From positions 177,763 to 241,762 of the forward strand of contig JANWWT010000005.1 of NCBI GenBank assembly GCA_025055675.1: 64,000 nucleotides of DNA, given 5' to 3'. This stretch comes from Pseudanabaenaceae cyanobacterium SKYG29. GTDB lineage: Bacteria; Cyanobacteriota; Cyanobacteriia; Pseudanabaenales; Pseudanabaenaceae. The notes beneath the pieces are model-generated. The model saw nothing but the letters and a program-made list of their open reading frames with translations. It was not told where the DNA came from and searched no databases. The translations under genes were made by a program, and so were the position numbers. The first letter of the stretch is position 1. Every line of letters starts with the position of its first letter. Positions 53,866 through 63,499 of the stretch are shown here, one piece after another.

Positions 53866-54729
53866 ATGGCAGTCCGTCCTTTGAAGCCCTACACTCCCAG
53901 TACTCGCCAGGTACAGTTGGCTTCCTTCGAGGAGATTACCAAATCCAAGCCAGAGAAATCCCTAGTCATCAGTCTCCATCGCAAGAAGGGGCGTAATAAT
54001 CGGGGTGTCATTACCTGTCGGCACCGCGGCGGTGGGCACAAGCGTCTCTATCGGATTATTGACTTCAAACGCAACAAGCGCAACATGCCGGCGAAGGTCA
54101 TAGCTATTGAGTATGACCCCAACCGCAGTGCCCGCATTGCCCTGGTGCAGTACGAAGATGGGGAAAAACGCTATATTCTCCATCCCAAGGGTTTGGCGGT
54201 GGGGGCAACGATTATGGCAGGGGAAAATGCCCCCTTCGAGGTTGGCAACGCTCTGCCCCTCTACGCTATTCCCCTAGGCACGATCGTGCACAACGTGGAG
54301 TTGTATCCCGGGCGGGGTGGTCAACTAGCCCGATCGGCGGGGTCAGGGGTGCAAATTGCCGCCAAGGAGGGGGATTACGTCACCCTGAAGTTGCCTTCTA
54401 CAGAAGTGCGCATGGTGCGGCGGGAATGTTACGCCACGATCGGTCAAGTAGGCAATACTGACCACAGTAATGAAAGCTTGGGTAAGGCAGGGCGGACTAG
54501 ATGGCGGGGTAGAAGACCCGTAGTGCGGGGTTCAGCCATGAATCCAGTGGATCACCCCCACGGTGGTGGCGAAGGTTGTTGTCCCATTGGTCGCCCCTCC
54601 CCTGTTACCCCTTGGGGTAAGCCCACCCTGGGCTATAAAACCCGCAAAAAAGGCAAACCCAGTGATGCTTTGATTGTCCGTCGTCGCCGCAAGGCATCTA
54701 AGCGGGGCAAGGGCGGACGCAGTGCCTAG
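53866..54729 (+). CDS. rplB: 50S ribosomal protein L2
   Basis: A 287-residue L2, needed for subunit joining and peptidyl transfer. [28 protein letters not shown] and the C-terminal [16 protein letters not shown], which holds the conserved His, are diagnostic. Confidence 0.99.
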   Translation: MAVRPLKPYTPSTRQVQLASFEEITKSKPEKSLVISLHRKKGRNNRGVITCRHRGGGHKRLYRIIDFKRNKRNMPAKVIAIEYDPNRSARIALVQYEDGEKRYILHPKGLAVGATIMAGENAPFEVGNALPLYAIPLGTIVHNVELYPGRGGQLARSAGSGVQIAAKEGDYVTLKLPSTEVRMVRRECYATIGQVGNTDHSNESLGKAGRTRWRGRRPVVRGSAMNPVDHPHGGGEGCCPIGRPSPVTPWGKPTLGYKTRKKGKPSDALIVRRRRKASKRGKGGRSA

Positions 54730-54748
54730 AGTTTGGAGGTAGGAAAGA

Positions 54749-55027
54749 ATGTCGAGATCCCTCAAAAAAGGACCGTTTGTAGCAGACCACCTGCTGAGCA
54801 AAATCGAAAAGCTCAACGCCAAAGGCGAAAAACAGGTGATTAAGACTTGGTCACGGGCATCCACGATCGTGCCTGAAATGATTGGCCATACAATTGCAGT
54901 CCACAATGGCAAGCAACACGTGCCAGTTTACATCACTGACCAGATGGTAGGGCATAAGTTAGGGGAGTTTGCCCCTACCCGCACCTATCGGGGTCATGTC
55001 AAAGCGGATAAAAAAGCAAAGAGGTAG
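54749..55027 (+). CDS. rpsS: 30S ribosomal protein S19
   Basis: A 92-residue S19, which with S13 contacts the head of the 30S subunit. [15 protein letters not shown] and [16 protein letters not shown] are typical. GGAGGTAGGAAAG upstream is a strong ribosome-binding site. Confidence 0.98.
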   Translation: MSRSLKKGPFVADHLLSKIEKLNAKGEKQVIKTWSRASTIVPEMIGHTIAVHNGKQHVPVYITDQMVGHKLGEFAPTRTYRGHVKADKKAKR

Positions 55028-55030
55028 CCC

Positions 55031-55405
55031 ATGCTCCTAGCAGAAAACGAAGTGCCCGCTGTGGCGAAATACATTCGGATGTCTCCCAACAAGGTTCGGC
55101 GGGTGTTGGACCAAATTCGCGGCAAAAGCTATCGTGAAGCGCTAATTATTCTGGAGTTCATGCCCTATCGTGCCTGTGATGTGGTGACCAAGGTACTGCG
55201 CTCGGCAGTGGCTAACGCCGAACACAACAATGGTATGGACAAAACCAAACTGATGATTAGCCAAGCCTATGCCGACATGGGACCCAGCCTGCGCCGTTTC
55301 CGTGCCCGTGCCCAGGGGCGTGCCTACCCCATCCGTAAGCCTACTTGTCACATCACGATCGTGGTCAAACCTATGGAGGAGGAGAGCAATGGGACAGAAG
55401 GTTAA
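55031..55405 (+). CDS. rplV: 50S ribosomal protein L22
   Basis: A 124-residue L22, whose beta-hairpin lines the exit tunnel. Recognised from [23 protein letters not shown] and [20 protein letters not shown]. The last 17 bases overlap rpsC. Confidence 0.98.
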   Translation: MLLAENEVPAVAKYIRMSPNKVRRVLDQIRGKSYREALIILEFMPYRACDVVTKVLRSAVANAEHNNGMDKTKLMISQAYADMGPSLRRFRARAQGRAYPIRKPTCHITIVVKPMEEESNGTEG

Positions 55406-56150
55406 TCCCAACGGGCTGCGCTTGGGAATTATTCGCCCCCACCTCTCCCAATGGTTTGCCCAAGGGGAGCGCTACGCCACGCTGGTGGAAGAAGACTTTT
55501 ACATCCGCAGTTACATCACCAAGACCCTGAGTGCAGCGGGTATTGCCCAAATTTACATCGAACGCAAAGCCGACCAAGCAGATATAGAAATCCGTACTGC
55601 CCGCCCTGGCGTGGTAGTGGGCAGGGGGGGAGCTGGTATCGATCAACTGCGCCAAGGTTTAATGAAATTTCTCGCCAGCAAAAAAGCGGAGTACTGCCTA
55701 GAGCGATCGGGTACCAGTCAAATCCGCATTAATGTGGTAGAAGTCACCCGCGTTGATGCGGAAGCTCCCCTGATTGCCGAGTATATCGTACAACAAATTG
55801 AACGGCGGGTAGCTTTTCGGAAGGTGGTACGTCAAGCCATTCAAAGGGCACAGCGGGCAGGGGTGCAAGGCATCAAGGTACAAATCAGTGGGCGCTTAAA
55901 CGGCGCAGAAATTGCCCGATCGGAGTGGGTGAGGGAAGGGCGTGTCCCCCTGCATACCCTCAGAGCCGATATTGACTACGACTACAAAACTGCCCGCACC
56001 ATTTACGGCATCATTGGTGTCAAGGTGTGGATATTCAAGGGAGAGATCATGCCTGGTCGGGAAGAACTGCCCCCGCCGGGACAACAGCCCCGCCGATCGA
56101 AGCGGAAAAACCGACCGCAATTTGAAGACCGTTCTGGAGCAGAAGGATAG
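55389..56150 (+). CDS. rpsC: 30S ribosomal protein S3
   Basis: A 253-residue S3 starting [15 protein letters not shown], the universal N-terminus. The KH domain ([20 protein letters not shown]) and the C-terminal [13 protein letters not shown] are present; a basic tail ([19 protein letters not shown]) extends a little beyond the E. coli protein. The frame is open upstream to 55269 inside rplV, but the ATG at 55389 follows a GGAGGAG site and is clearly right. Confidence 0.98.
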   Translation: MGQKVNPNGLRLGIIRPHLSQWFAQGERYATLVEEDFYIRSYITKTLSAAGIAQIYIERKADQADIEIRTARPGVVVGRGGAGIDQLRQGLMKFLASKKAEYCLERSGTSQIRINVVEVTRVDAEAPLIAEYIVQQIERRVAFRKVVRQAIQRAQRAGVQGIKVQISGRLNGAEIARSEWVREGRVPLHTLRADIDYDYKTARTIYGIIGVKVWIFKGEIMPGREELPPPGQQPRRSKRKNRPQFEDRSGAEG

Positions 56151-56156
56151 ATTACC

Positions 56157-56567
56157 ATGTTAAGTCCCAAGCGCACTAAGTTTAGGAAACAACAGCGGGG
56201 CAGGATGTGCGGTGCTGCCACCCGGGGCAACGAAGTGGACTTTGGCGAATACGCCATGCAAGCCCTGGAACCCTCATGGATTACTTCCCGCCAAATTGAA
56301 TCCGCGCGCCGCGCCATGAGCCGCTACATCAAACGGGGGGGCAAAATCTGGATTCGGATTTTCCCTGATAAACCAGTAACCAAGCGTCCCGCTGAAACCC
56401 GCATGGGTTCGGGCAAAGGGGCACCGGAATTCTGGGTAGCAGTGGTCAAGCCAGGCAGAGTCATGTTTGAAATTGCTGGTGTGAGTGAAGAAGTAGCTAA
56501 GGAAGCCATCCGTCTGGCTGCAGCTAAGATGCCCATGAAAACTCGCTTCATCAAACGGGAGGAGTAA
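56157..56567 (+). CDS. rplP: 50S ribosomal protein L16
   Basis: A 136-residue L16 in the A-site region of the 50S subunit. [47 protein letters not shown] and the later [18 protein letters not shown] are diagnostic. Confidence 0.98.
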   Translation: MLSPKRTKFRKQQRGRMCGAATRGNEVDFGEYAMQALEPSWITSRQIESARRAMSRYIKRGGKIWIRIFPDKPVTKRPAETRMGSGKGAPEFWVAVVKPGRVMFEIAGVSEEVAKEAIRLAAAKMPMKTRFIKREE

Positions 56568-56569
56568 AG

Positions 56570-56863
56570 ATGGCACTGCCTAACATCGAAGATGCTCGCC
56601 AACTAGAGGGAGAAGCCCTGGCGGCAGAAATCCTGAAAGTCAAACGGGAGTTGTTCAACCTGCGGCTGCGCCAAGCTACTAGGCAGCCCGTGAAGCCCCA
56701 CGAATTTACCCACCTGAAACACCGCCTTGCCCAACTGCTCACGGTAGAGCGGGAGCGCCAGTCCCCCGCAGAGATCGTAGCCAATTCTCGCCGTGCTCGC
56801 CGCCGTAAGCGGGGCAAACTAGCGGCAGCTTCTACCCAGGGAGGAGAACACCATGGCAGTTAA
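56570..56863 (+). CDS. rpmC: 50S ribosomal protein L29 with extended tail
   Basis: The first 70 residues are a normal L29 ([20 protein letters not shown]). The 97-residue total exceeds the usual 63-75 because of an Arg-rich tail ([12 protein letters not shown]) seen in several cyanobacteria. The stop lies 11 bases inside rpsQ. L29 sits by L23 at the tunnel exit. Confidence 0.95.
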   Translation: MALPNIEDARQLEGEALAAEILKVKRELFNLRLRQATRQPVKPHEFTHLKHRLAQLLTVERERQSPAEIVANSRRARRRKRGKLAAASTQGGEHHGS

Positions 56864-57206
56864 AGAGCGAGTGGGAATTGTTGTGAGCAACAAAATGGAC
56901 AAGACGGTTGTGGTAGCCGTGGAGACCCGTGCTGCCCATCCCAAGTACGGCAAAATTGTCGTCCGCACCAAGCGCTACAAAGCCCACGACGAAGAAAATA
57001 AATGCCAAGAGGGCGATCGGGTGAGAATCCAGGAAACCCGCCCCCTCAGCCGCACTAAACGCTGGCGTGTCATAGAAATTCTGGGATCGTCCAAAGTAGA
57101 ACTGCGCGATCGGCGTAGGAGTGCGGAACAGCCCGAAACCACACCAGAGATAACTACCAAGGAGGCAAGCCATGATTCAACAGGAGACCAGACTGACCGT
57201 AGCTGA
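56853..57206 (+). CDS. rpsQ: 30S ribosomal protein S17 with long C-terminal tail
   Basis: Residues 1-82 are a standard S17 ([42 protein letters not shown]). After that come about 35 residues of Ser, Glu, Thr and Asp that are not conserved in the family. The final 35 bases overlap the rplN start in another frame, so the tail is set by the neighbour's coding sequence. Confidence 0.95.
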   Translation: MAVKERVGIVVSNKMDKTVVVAVETRAAHPKYGKIVVRTKRYKAHDEENKCQEGDRVRIQETRPLSRTKRWRVIEILGSSKVELRDRRRSAEQPETTPEITTKEASHDSTGDQTDRS

Positions 57207-57540
57207 TAACAGTGGGGCAAAGGAACTCCTCTGTATTCGGGTTTTGGGGGGCAGTAACCGCCGCTATGCCACGGTGGGGGATGTGATTATTGCCACGGTC
57301 AAGAACGCTGCTCCCAACATGCCTGTGAAAAAATCCGATGTAGTACGGGCAGTAGTCGTGCGCACCCGCAACACCATTCGCCGTGAGAGTGGGATGTGCA
57401 TTCGTTTTGACGACAACGCAGCCGTGATCATCAACCCCGATGGCAACCCCAAGGGGACACGGGTTTTTGGTCCTGTGGCACGGGAACTGCGGGATAAAAA
57501 CTTCACCAAGATTATCTCCCTGGCACCGGAGGTTCTATGA
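57172..57540 (+). CDS. rplN: 50S ribosomal protein L14
   Basis: A 122-residue L14, which interacts with L19 and 16S rRNA at the subunit interface. [27 protein letters not shown] and [28 protein letters not shown] are diagnostic. AAGGAGG lies within the rpsQ tail just before it. Confidence 0.98.
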   Translation: MIQQETRLTVADNSGAKELLCIRVLGGSNRRYATVGDVIIATVKNAAPNMPVKKSDVVRAVVVRTRNTIRRESGMCIRFDDNAAVIINPDGNPKGTRVFGPVARELRDKNFTKIISLAPEVL

Positions 57541-57899
57541 AATTCAAACCCAAGCCCAAGTACCGCGGCAATCGCACTAGCTTCAAGATGCATGTCAAAA
57601 AAGATGACCTCGTGCAAGTAATTTCTGGCAGTTACAAGGGGAAGGTGGGCAAAGTCCTCAAGGTTTTCCCCGAAACCAGTCAAGTAATTGTGGAGGGGGT
57701 CAACAAGAAGACGAAACACCTCAAACCCCAGCGGGAAGGGGAACAGGGGCAAATTATTGTCAAAGAATTCCCCATTCACAGTTCCAAAGTCATGCTCTAT
57801 TCCGAAAAGGAAAAGACAGCCAGTCGTGTCTGTCACACCTATACCCCTGAAGGGAAAAAGGTGCGGATGCTGAAAAAAACGGGCGAAATTCTCAACTAA
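57537..57899 (+). CDS. rplX: 50S ribosomal protein L24
   Basis: A 120-residue L24, an assembly initiator. The KOW motif is in [26 protein letters not shown]. It overlaps rplN by 4 bases (ATGA). Confidence 0.97.
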   Translation: MKFKPKPKYRGNRTSFKMHVKKDDLVQVISGSYKGKVGKVLKVFPETSQVIVEGVNKKTKHLKPQREGEQGQIIVKEFPIHSSKVMLYSEKEKTASRVCHTYTPEGKKVRMLKKTGEILN

Positions 57900-57911
57900 C
57901 TACTAGGAACT

Positions 57912-58457
57912 ATGGCTACTCGTTTCCAACAATTCTACGAAAAACATGCTGTTCCCAAGTTAATGGAGCAGTTCAAGTACAAAAACATCCACCAGGTGCC
58001 CAAATTTGAAAAAGTGGTGGTCAATCGCGGTCTAGGGGAGGCAGCCACCAATGCCAAAGCCCTGGAATCTTCCATTGCGGAAATTGCCGCCATCACTGGG
58101 CAACGCCCCGTGGTGACACGGGCTAAAAAGGCGATTGCTGGTTTCAAGATTCGGGCGGGGATGCCTGTGGGCATGATGGTCACCCTGCGCCGCGATCGGA
58201 TGTATGCCTTCCTCGATCGGTTGATTAACTTTGCCCTGCCCCGCATTCGGGACTTTCGCGGAGTTAATCCCAAAGCCTTTGACGGCAGGGGTAACTACAC
58301 CCTAGGTATTAAAGAGCAGTTAATCTTCCCTGAGATTGACTACGACAGCATAGACCAGATTCGGGGTTTAGACATCTCGATCGTCACTACTGCTAAAACA
58401 GATGAGGAGGGACGCGCCCTACTCAAAGCAATGGGCATGCCCTTTCGGGAGTCATAG
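57912..58457 (+). CDS. rplE: 50S ribosomal protein L5
   Basis: A 181-residue L5, which binds 5S r[22 protein letters not shown] and [23 protein letters not shown] are typical. It lies 12 bases after rplX. Confidence 0.98.
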   Translation: MATRFQQFYEKHAVPKLMEQFKYKNIHQVPKFEKVVVNRGLGEAATNAKALESSIAEIAAITGQRPVVTRAKKAIAGFKIRAGMPVGMMVTLRRDRMYAFLDRLINFALPRIRDFRGVNPKAFDGRGNYTLGIKEQLIFPEIDYDSIDQIRGLDISIVTTAKTDEEGRALLKAMGMPFRES

Positions 58458-58466
58458 GAGGGGAAC

Positions 58467-58868
58467 ATGGCAGTAAACGACACTATCGCTGATATGTTGA
58501 CCCGCATTCGCAATGCCAGTTTAGCCCGTCAGCAGGCAACGGAAGTCCCCTATACCAAGATGACCCACAACATTGCCCGGGTACTCAAGCAGGAGGGGTT
58601 CATCGAAGACTACGAAGAAGTAGGCGAAGGGATAGACCGCCATCTTGTCCTCTCCCTCAAGTACTATGGCAAGCACCGCAAGCCCGTGATCAACAAACTG
58701 CAGCGGGTTAGTCGTCCAGGGATGCGCGTCTATTCCAACTATAAAGATTTGCCCAGGGTGTTGGGGGGGGTAGGCATCGCTATCATCTCCACTTCCAAGG
58801 GCATCATGACCGATCGGGAAGCTCGCACCAAGCGAGTTGGCGGGGAAGTACTTTGTTATGTCTGGTAA
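58467..58868 (+). CDS. rpsH: 30S ribosomal protein S8
   Basis: A 133-residue S8. [15 protein letters not shown] and the C-terminal [26 protein letters not shown] are diagnostic. AGGAGG precedes the ATG. S8 represses the spc operon in E. coli; no matching site was sought in detail. Confidence 0.98.
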   Translation: MAVNDTIADMLTRIRNASLARQQATEVPYTKMTHNIARVLKQEGFIEDYEEVGEGIDRHLVLSLKYYGKHRKPVINKLQRVSRPGMRVYSNYKDLPRVLGGVGIAIISTSKGIMTDREARTKRVGGEVLCYVW

Positions 58869-58880
58869 GGAGTAGGCACA

Positions 58881-59453
58881 ATGTCACGGATTGGTAAGCG
58901 CCCTGTGTCGATCCCGCCCAAAGTAACGGTAGAGGTAGCGGGGCAAGAAGTAAAAGTAAAAGGACCAAAAGGGGAGCTAAAGCGGGTTTTCCATCCCCTG
59001 ATTGAAATTGTCAAAGAGGATGGCGTAGTAAAGGTAAACCGCCGCGATGACTCCCGTCCTGCCCGCCAGCTGCACGGTTTGAGTCGAACCCTTCTTTATA
59101 ACATGGTTACAGGGGTATCCCAGGGGTTTGAGAAACGCCTAGAAATTCAAGGGGTAGGTTACCGCGCTGCCATCACAGGCAAGGTCATGACCCTCAACAT
59201 GGGCTACAGCCACCCTGTGGAAATCCATCCCCCTGAGGGCATCACCCTGGAAATTGAAGACAACACAGGTAAGAAAGTCAACCAAGGCACCCTGATTGTC
59301 GTCAACGGTATCGACAAGGAAGTGGTGGGGAGTGTGGCGGCGAAAATTAGAGCTGTGCGTCCCCCAGAAGTTTACAAAGGTAAAGGGATTCGCTACAAAG
59401 GCGAGTTTGTCCGCCGCAAGGCAGGTAAGACAGGTAAGGGAGGGAAGAAATAG
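58881..59453 (+). CDS. rplF: 50S ribosomal protein L6
   Basis: A 190-residue L6 with the usual two-domain layout: [18 protein letters not shown] at the start and the C-terminal [26 protein letters not shown], which binds 23S rRNA near the factor site. Confidence 0.98.
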   Translation: MSRIGKRPVSIPPKVTVEVAGQEVKVKGPKGELKRVFHPLIEIVKEDGVVKVNRRDDSRPARQLHGLSRTLLYNMVTGVSQGFEKRLEIQGVGYRAAITGKVMTLNMGYSHPVEIHPPEGITLEIEDNTGKKVNQGTLIVVNGIDKEVVGSVAAKIRAVRPPEVYKGKGIRYKGEFVRRKAGKTGKGGKK

Positions 59454-59455
59454 GT

Positions 59456-59818
59456 ATGAAACTCACCCACAAAGCTGCTACCCAAAGACGGCATAAACGC
59501 ATCCGCCGCCGTGTCAGTGGCACACCCGATCGCCCCCGTTTGGCAGTATTTCGTTCCCACAAACATATTGTGGCCCAGATCATTGACGACGTAGCCCAGC
59601 ACACCCTGGTTGCTGCCTCTACCCTAGAAAAGGAACTGCGCAGTAACCTGGAATCCACTGCCACCTGTGCTGCTTCCAGCGCTGTAGGCAAACTAATTGC
59701 CCAACGGGCACTGGCAAAAGGGATTACTAAAGTCGTCTTCGATCGGGGGGGCAATCTCTATCACGGTCGCGTGAAAGCCTTAGCAGAAGCGGCTAGGGAA
59801 GCAGGTTTAGAATTTTAG
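59456..59818 (+). CDS. rplR: 50S ribosomal protein L18
   Basis: A 120-residue L18 which carries 5S rRNA with L5. [18 protein letters not shown] and the C-terminal [26 protein letters not shown] are diagnostic. Confidence 0.98.
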   Translation: MKLTHKAATQRRHKRIRRRVSGTPDRPRLAVFRSHKHIVAQIIDDVAQHTLVAASTLEKELRSNLESTATCAASSAVGKLIAQRALAKGITKVVFDRGGNLYHGRVKALAEAAREAGLEF

Positions 59819-59827
59819 GAGACAGGC

Positions 59828-60454
59828 ATGGCAGAACGCAAACGCAACAACAACGTGGATACCGACCTCAGCAGCCTGGAAGTAGAGGGAAAAGAGGAAC
59901 GGCGCAGCAGAAAACGGGGAGAGCGCAAAGCCGATCGGGTCAAGGCGGACAAAGAATCGGAGTGGCAAGAGCGGGTAGTGCAGATTCGTCGGGTCACCAA
60001 GGTGGTGAAGGGGGGTAAAAAGCTGAGCTTCCGCGCCATTGTCATCGTAGGCAATGAGAAGGGCTTAGTGGGCGTAGGCGTGGGTAAAGCTGCCGATGTA
60101 ATTAATGCTGTGAAAAAAGGCGTAGTGGATGGCAAAAAGAACCTAGTGAAGGTGCCCCTGACAAAGAGCCTGTCCATTCCCCATCCCGCCACGGGTGATG
60201 CTGGCGGTGCCAAAGTAATTATGCGTCCCGCTTCTCCTGGTACCGGTGTAATTGCGGGGGGGTCAGTGCGCACTGTCCTAGAGTTGGCAGGGGTGAAGAA
60301 CGTACTGGCGAAGCAGCTGGGTTCCAGCAATCCCCTGGGTAATGCACGGGCAGCTGCCAGTGCCCTAGCCTCTCTCCGTACCTTTTCGGAGGTAGCACGG
60401 ATGCGGGACATTCCTATTCACAAACTGTTTGCCAGAGATAAGGAGCAATCATGA
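59828..60454 (+). CDS. rpsE: 30S ribosomal protein S5
   Basis: A 208-residue S5. After a charged 45-residue N-terminal extension, [30 protein letters not shown] and [15 protein letters not shown] form the dsRNA-binding domain; [13 protein letters not shown] follows. The stop overlaps the rplO ATG by 4 bases. Confidence 0.98.
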   Translation: MAERKRNNNVDTDLSSLEVEGKEERRSRKRGERKADRVKADKESEWQERVVQIRRVTKVVKGGKKLSFRAIVIVGNEKGLVGVGVGKAADVINAVKKGVVDGKKNLVKVPLTKSLSIPHPATGDAGGAKVIMRPASPGTGVIAGGSVRTVLELAGVKNVLAKQLGSSNPLGNARAAASALASLRTFSEVARMRDIPIHKLFARDKEQS

Positions 60455-60906
60455 GAATTGGTGAGCTAAAACCCCAGAAGGGGTCACGTCGTCCCAAGAA
60501 ACGCAAGGGCAGGGGCATTGCTGCTGGGCAGGGGGCTAGCTGCGGCTTCGGTATGCGGGGACAAAACTCCCGTTCCGGTCGTCCGACACGCCCTGGGTTT
60601 GAAGGAGGACAGAACCCCCTCTATCGCCGTCTGCCCAAGTTGAAGTACTTTACTGTCATCAACCGTAAGGAGTACACGATCGTCAATGTCGATCGGCTCA
60701 GCCAGCTACCCCCCAACACAGAAGTTACATTGCAGTCCTTACTGGAGTGCGGCATAGTCACCCAGAATGACGGCCCCCTAAAAATCCTGGGCAGGGGAGA
60801 AATTACTGTACCCCTACGGGTCACCGCTGCTGCTTTTTCTGCAAGTGCCAAGGCAAAAATTGAAGCGGCGGGGGGTACCTGTACGCTGTTAGCTACTGTA
60901 GGATAG
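60451..60906 (+). CDS. rplO: 50S ribosomal protein L15
   Basis: A 151-residue L15, a late assembly protein. The Gly/Arg-rich start [33 protein letters not shown] and the later [16 protein letters not shown] are typical. Confidence 0.98.
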   Translation: MRIGELKPQKGSRRPKKRKGRGIAAGQGASCGFGMRGQNSRSGRPTRPGFEGGQNPLYRRLPKLKYFTVINRKEYTIVNVDRLSQLPPNTEVTLQSLLECGIVTQNDGPLKILGRGEITVPLRVTAAAFSASAKAKIEAAGGTCTLLATVG

Positions 60907-60931
60907 AAGGATAGGTAACGGAATCAGGTGG

Positions 60932-62269
60932 ATGACAAGCAATCGCAGTAAAGACCCCACTTCCCAAGAAATTTTCATGCAAATGGCGCAAGCCTCTGGG
61001 CTGCGGGACCGCTTACTAGTGACCATTGGTATTTTAATTCTGGTGCGCCTGGGCAACTTTGTGCCTGTACCAGGCATCGATCGGTCTGTACTGGCTAATA
61101 TCATCCAAGGCAGCCCCCTCGCCAACTTCATCGATGCCTTTTCCGGGGGCGGCTTGTCCCTGTTAGGGGTATTTGCTCTGGGAATTCTCCCCTTTATCAA
61201 CGCCTCTATCTTCATGCAAATATTTATCACCCTCTCCCCCACCCTAGAAAACTTGCAAAAGAACGAGGGAGAAGCGGGCAGACGCACGATCGCCCAGTAC
61301 ACCCGCTATTGGGCTTTGATTATCGCCATTATTCAAAGTCTAGGCACTGCCCTCTTTCTCCAAGGGGGAAACGCCGTCAAGGATATGGGTGTACCCTTCT
61401 TCCAGATAGGGGAGGTGACGATTTCCAGCTTTACCCTTAGCTGTGTGGTAGCCCTCACGGCAGGAGCAATGTTTGTCATGTGGTTAGGGGAACTGATTAC
61501 AGAGCGGGGCATTGGCAATGGGGCTTCCCTATTGATTTTTGTGGGTATTGCTGCTGGTCTACCCCGATCGTTTGGTTCCACAATCCAGGCGGTGACAGAA
61601 GACCCCAGTTTGACAGGGGGGTTTATTCTATTGTTGGTGACATTCTTGGCAATGATTGTCGCCATTGTATTCGTACAGGAGGGCACACGGCGGATTCCGA
61701 TTGTTTATGCTAAGCGACAAGTGGGGCGCAAACTTTACCGCGAAATGTCGAGCTATTTACCCCTGCGGTTGAACCAAGGGGGAGTGATGCCGATTATCTT
61801 TGCCTCTTCTTTCTTCCTGATTCCAGCCCTGCTCGCTGAATCTGTTAACAACCCTGGCTTTACAGTATTTGTCAACAACTTTTTGCGCCAGGACTCGATC
61901 GGCTACATTATTCTCTATCCCCTCCTGATTCTAGCTTTTAGTTACTTCTACTCATCCATCATTATCAATCCTGTAGAGCTGTCACAAAACTTGAAGAAGA
62001 TGGGGGCAAGCGTGCCAGGTAAACGGCCAGGGGCTGCCACAACAGAATATCTGGAAGGAGTATTGAACCGTCTAACCTTTCTAGGAGCAATCTTTCTTAG
62101 CGTGGTTGTGCTTGTGCCCTTGATGGTACAAAAACTCTCTGGTAATCTGGCGCAAAGCAGTTTTGGCGCTACCTCACTGCTCATTCTAGTAGGTGTTGCC
62201 ATCGAAACTGCTAATCAGATTCGCACCTATGTTATTTCCCAACGTTACGAAGGAATGGTTAAACAATAA
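60932..62269 (+). CDS. secY: Protein translocase subunit SecY
   Basis: A 445-residue channel of the Sec pathway in plasma and thylakoid membranes. Ten hydrophobic helices are evident; the plug region follows FVPVPGIDR, and the cytosolic loop has RRIPIVYAKRQVG and later GASVPGKRPG, the region that binds SecA and ribosomes. A 25-base gap precedes it. Confidence 0.97.
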   Translation: MTSNRSKDPTSQEIFMQMAQASGLRDRLLVTIGILILVRLGNFVPVPGIDRSVLANIIQGSPLANFIDAFSGGGLSLLGVFALGILPFINASIFMQIFITLSPTLENLQKNEGEAGRRTIAQYTRYWALIIAIIQSLGTALFLQGGNAVKDMGVPFFQIGEVTISSFTLSCVVALTAGAMFVMWLGELITERGIGNGASLLIFVGIAAGLPRSFGSTIQAVTEDPSLTGGFILLLVTFLAMIVAIVFVQEGTRRIPIVYAKRQVGRKLYREMSSYLPLRLNQGGVMPIIFASSFFLIPALLAESVNNPGFTVFVNNFLRQDSIGYIILYPLLILAFSYFYSSIIINPVELSQNLKKMGASVPGKRPGAATTEYLEGVLNRLTFLGAIFLSVVVLVPLMVQKLSGNLAQSSFGATSLLILVGVAIETANQIRTYVISQRYEGMVKQ

Positions 62270-62856
62270 TGCCGAGAATAATTATGATGGGTCCCCCTGG
62301 CGCAGGCAAAGGGACGCAGGGGGAAGCACTAGCACGTTTGTGGTCAATTCCCCGCATTGCCCCTGGAGATATTTTCCGCGCTGCAATTAAGAATGGCACG
62401 GAGCTGGGTCAGCAAGTTAAAGCCTACAATGATGCGGGTAAGCTCGTACCGGACGAATTGGTTGTTGCCATTATCACCCAGCGTCTGACAGAAAAAGATG
62501 CCCAAGCAGGTTGGATTTTGGACGGCTTTCCCCGTACTGTGCCCCAAGCGATCGCGCTTAATGAATTTCTGCACTCCATCAAGCAGAAATATGACCTGGT
62601 AATCAATCTAGAAGTGCCTGAAGAAGTTTTGTTAAAGCGTCTGCAGAAACGGGCACAGGAGCAGGGTCGAGCTGATGATACTATCGAAGTTATCAAGCAA
62701 AGACTACAGGAATACTACGAAAAAACCCGACCTTTGCTAGAATTTTATAAGGGGTGTGTTACGCCAGTAGATGGTACCCCATCTATGGAAGAAGTCACCC
62801 AGCAAATACAGTTGCTAGTTGAAGGAGTTTGCCCATGTCCAAACAAGATGCCATAG
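62269..62856 (+). CDS. adk: Adenylate kinase
   Basis: A 195-residue AMP kinase with P-loop [10 protein letters not shown] at 7-16, [15 protein letters not shown] and the [10 protein letters not shown] motif. The lid domain is the short kind without zinc cysteines, as in many cyanobacteria. It starts in a TAATG overlap with secY. Confidence 0.96.
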   Translation: MPRIIMMGPPGAGKGTQGEALARLWSIPRIAPGDIFRAAIKNGTELGQQVKAYNDAGKLVPDELVVAIITQRLTEKDAQAGWILDGFPRTVPQAIALNEFLHSIKQKYDLVINLEVPEEVLLKRLQKRAQEQGRADDTIEVIKQRLQEYYEKTRPLLEFYKGCVTPVDGTPSMEEVTQQIQLLVEGVCPCPNKMP

Positions 62857-63056
62857 AGATGGAAGGTACAGTTACGGAATCTTTGCCCAACGCTATGTTT
62901 CGTGTTGACCTGGATAATGGTTTCAATGTCCTTGCTCATATCTCTGGTAAGATTCGCAAGAATTACATTAAAATCCTGCCTGGGGATAGGGTGAAAGTGG
63001 AGCTAACCCCCTACGACCTTACTAAGGGCAGAATTACCTTCCGCATGAAAAACTAA
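62835..63056 (+). CDS. infA: Translation initiation factor IF-1
   Basis: A 73-residue IF-1 with OB fold: [49 protein letters not shown], and the [11 protein letters not shown] end. Its start lies 22 bases inside adk, right after GAAGGAG. It is the last standard gene of the operon here. Confidence 0.97.
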   Translation: MSKQDAIEMEGTVTESLPNAMFRVDLDNGFNVLAHISGKIRKNYIKILPGDRVKVELTPYDLTKGRITFRMKN

Positions 63057-63058
63057 GT

Positions 63059-63283
63059 ATGACCAACTGGCGAGAAAAAATAGAAGACAAGATCGCCGAC
63101 CTTGATCTCTGGGCAGTTAAACAGGTAAATGAACGCCTAGATCACCTGACTGCTAAGACAGGGGAATTCCTTATTCATCTGAAAGACACGACCAAATCCA
63201 AAGCTCAAGAAATCAGCAAAGAAGCTAAGGCTAGGTTGGCAGATTTCACTCGATCGGTTTTTGTCAAACGCCTCAAACTGTGA
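63059..63283 (+). CDS. Small hypothetical protein after infA
   Basis: A 74-residue protein 2 bases after the infA stop, where rpmJ is usually found. Charged and helical throughout, with heptad-like hydrophobic positions (DKIADLDLWAVKQVNERLDHLTAKTGEFLIHLKDTTKSKAQEI). No family recognised. Its close coupling to infA supports it being real. Confidence 0.6.
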   Translation: MTNWREKIEDKIADLDLWAVKQVNERLDHLTAKTGEFLIHLKDTTKSKAQEISKEAKARLADFTRSVFVKRLKL

Positions 63284-63410
63284 CTGACTTCCACACTATA
63301 GTTGTCCTATTGGTACTGACGCATATTTGCCTTGGAGATTTCACATAGTCAACACACAGTCTGACTTTAGGCTTAATCTACCTCTCAGGAAATAAACAGT
63401 CCCAATTGTC

Positions 63411-63439
63411 TTTACAGCCAGTAGAGCTTACCTTATACT
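63411..63439 (+). promoter_or_regulatory. psbA promoter
   Basis: A -35 box TTTACA (63411-63416) and a -10 box TATACT (63434-63439) are separated by exactly 17 bases, a near-ideal sigma-70 promoter. The transcript would start near 63446, giving a leader of about 54 bases. The rest of the 63284-63499 gap shows no clear terminator for the ribosomal operon. Confidence 0.75.
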
Positions 63440-63446
63440 TACAGCC

Positions 63447-63461
63447 ATGGGATTCTCCCAT
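63447..63461 (+). promoter_or_regulatory. Stem-loop at the 5' end of the psbA leader
   Basis: ATGGGA and TCCCAT form a perfect 6-bp stem with a TTC loop, at the very start of the predicted transcript. Hairpins in this place can protect psbA mRNA from decay. Position relative to the true start is inferred. Confidence 0.5.
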
Positions 63462-63499
63462 AACAAAAATTCATTTAGTCATTAGGAATTATTAAGACT

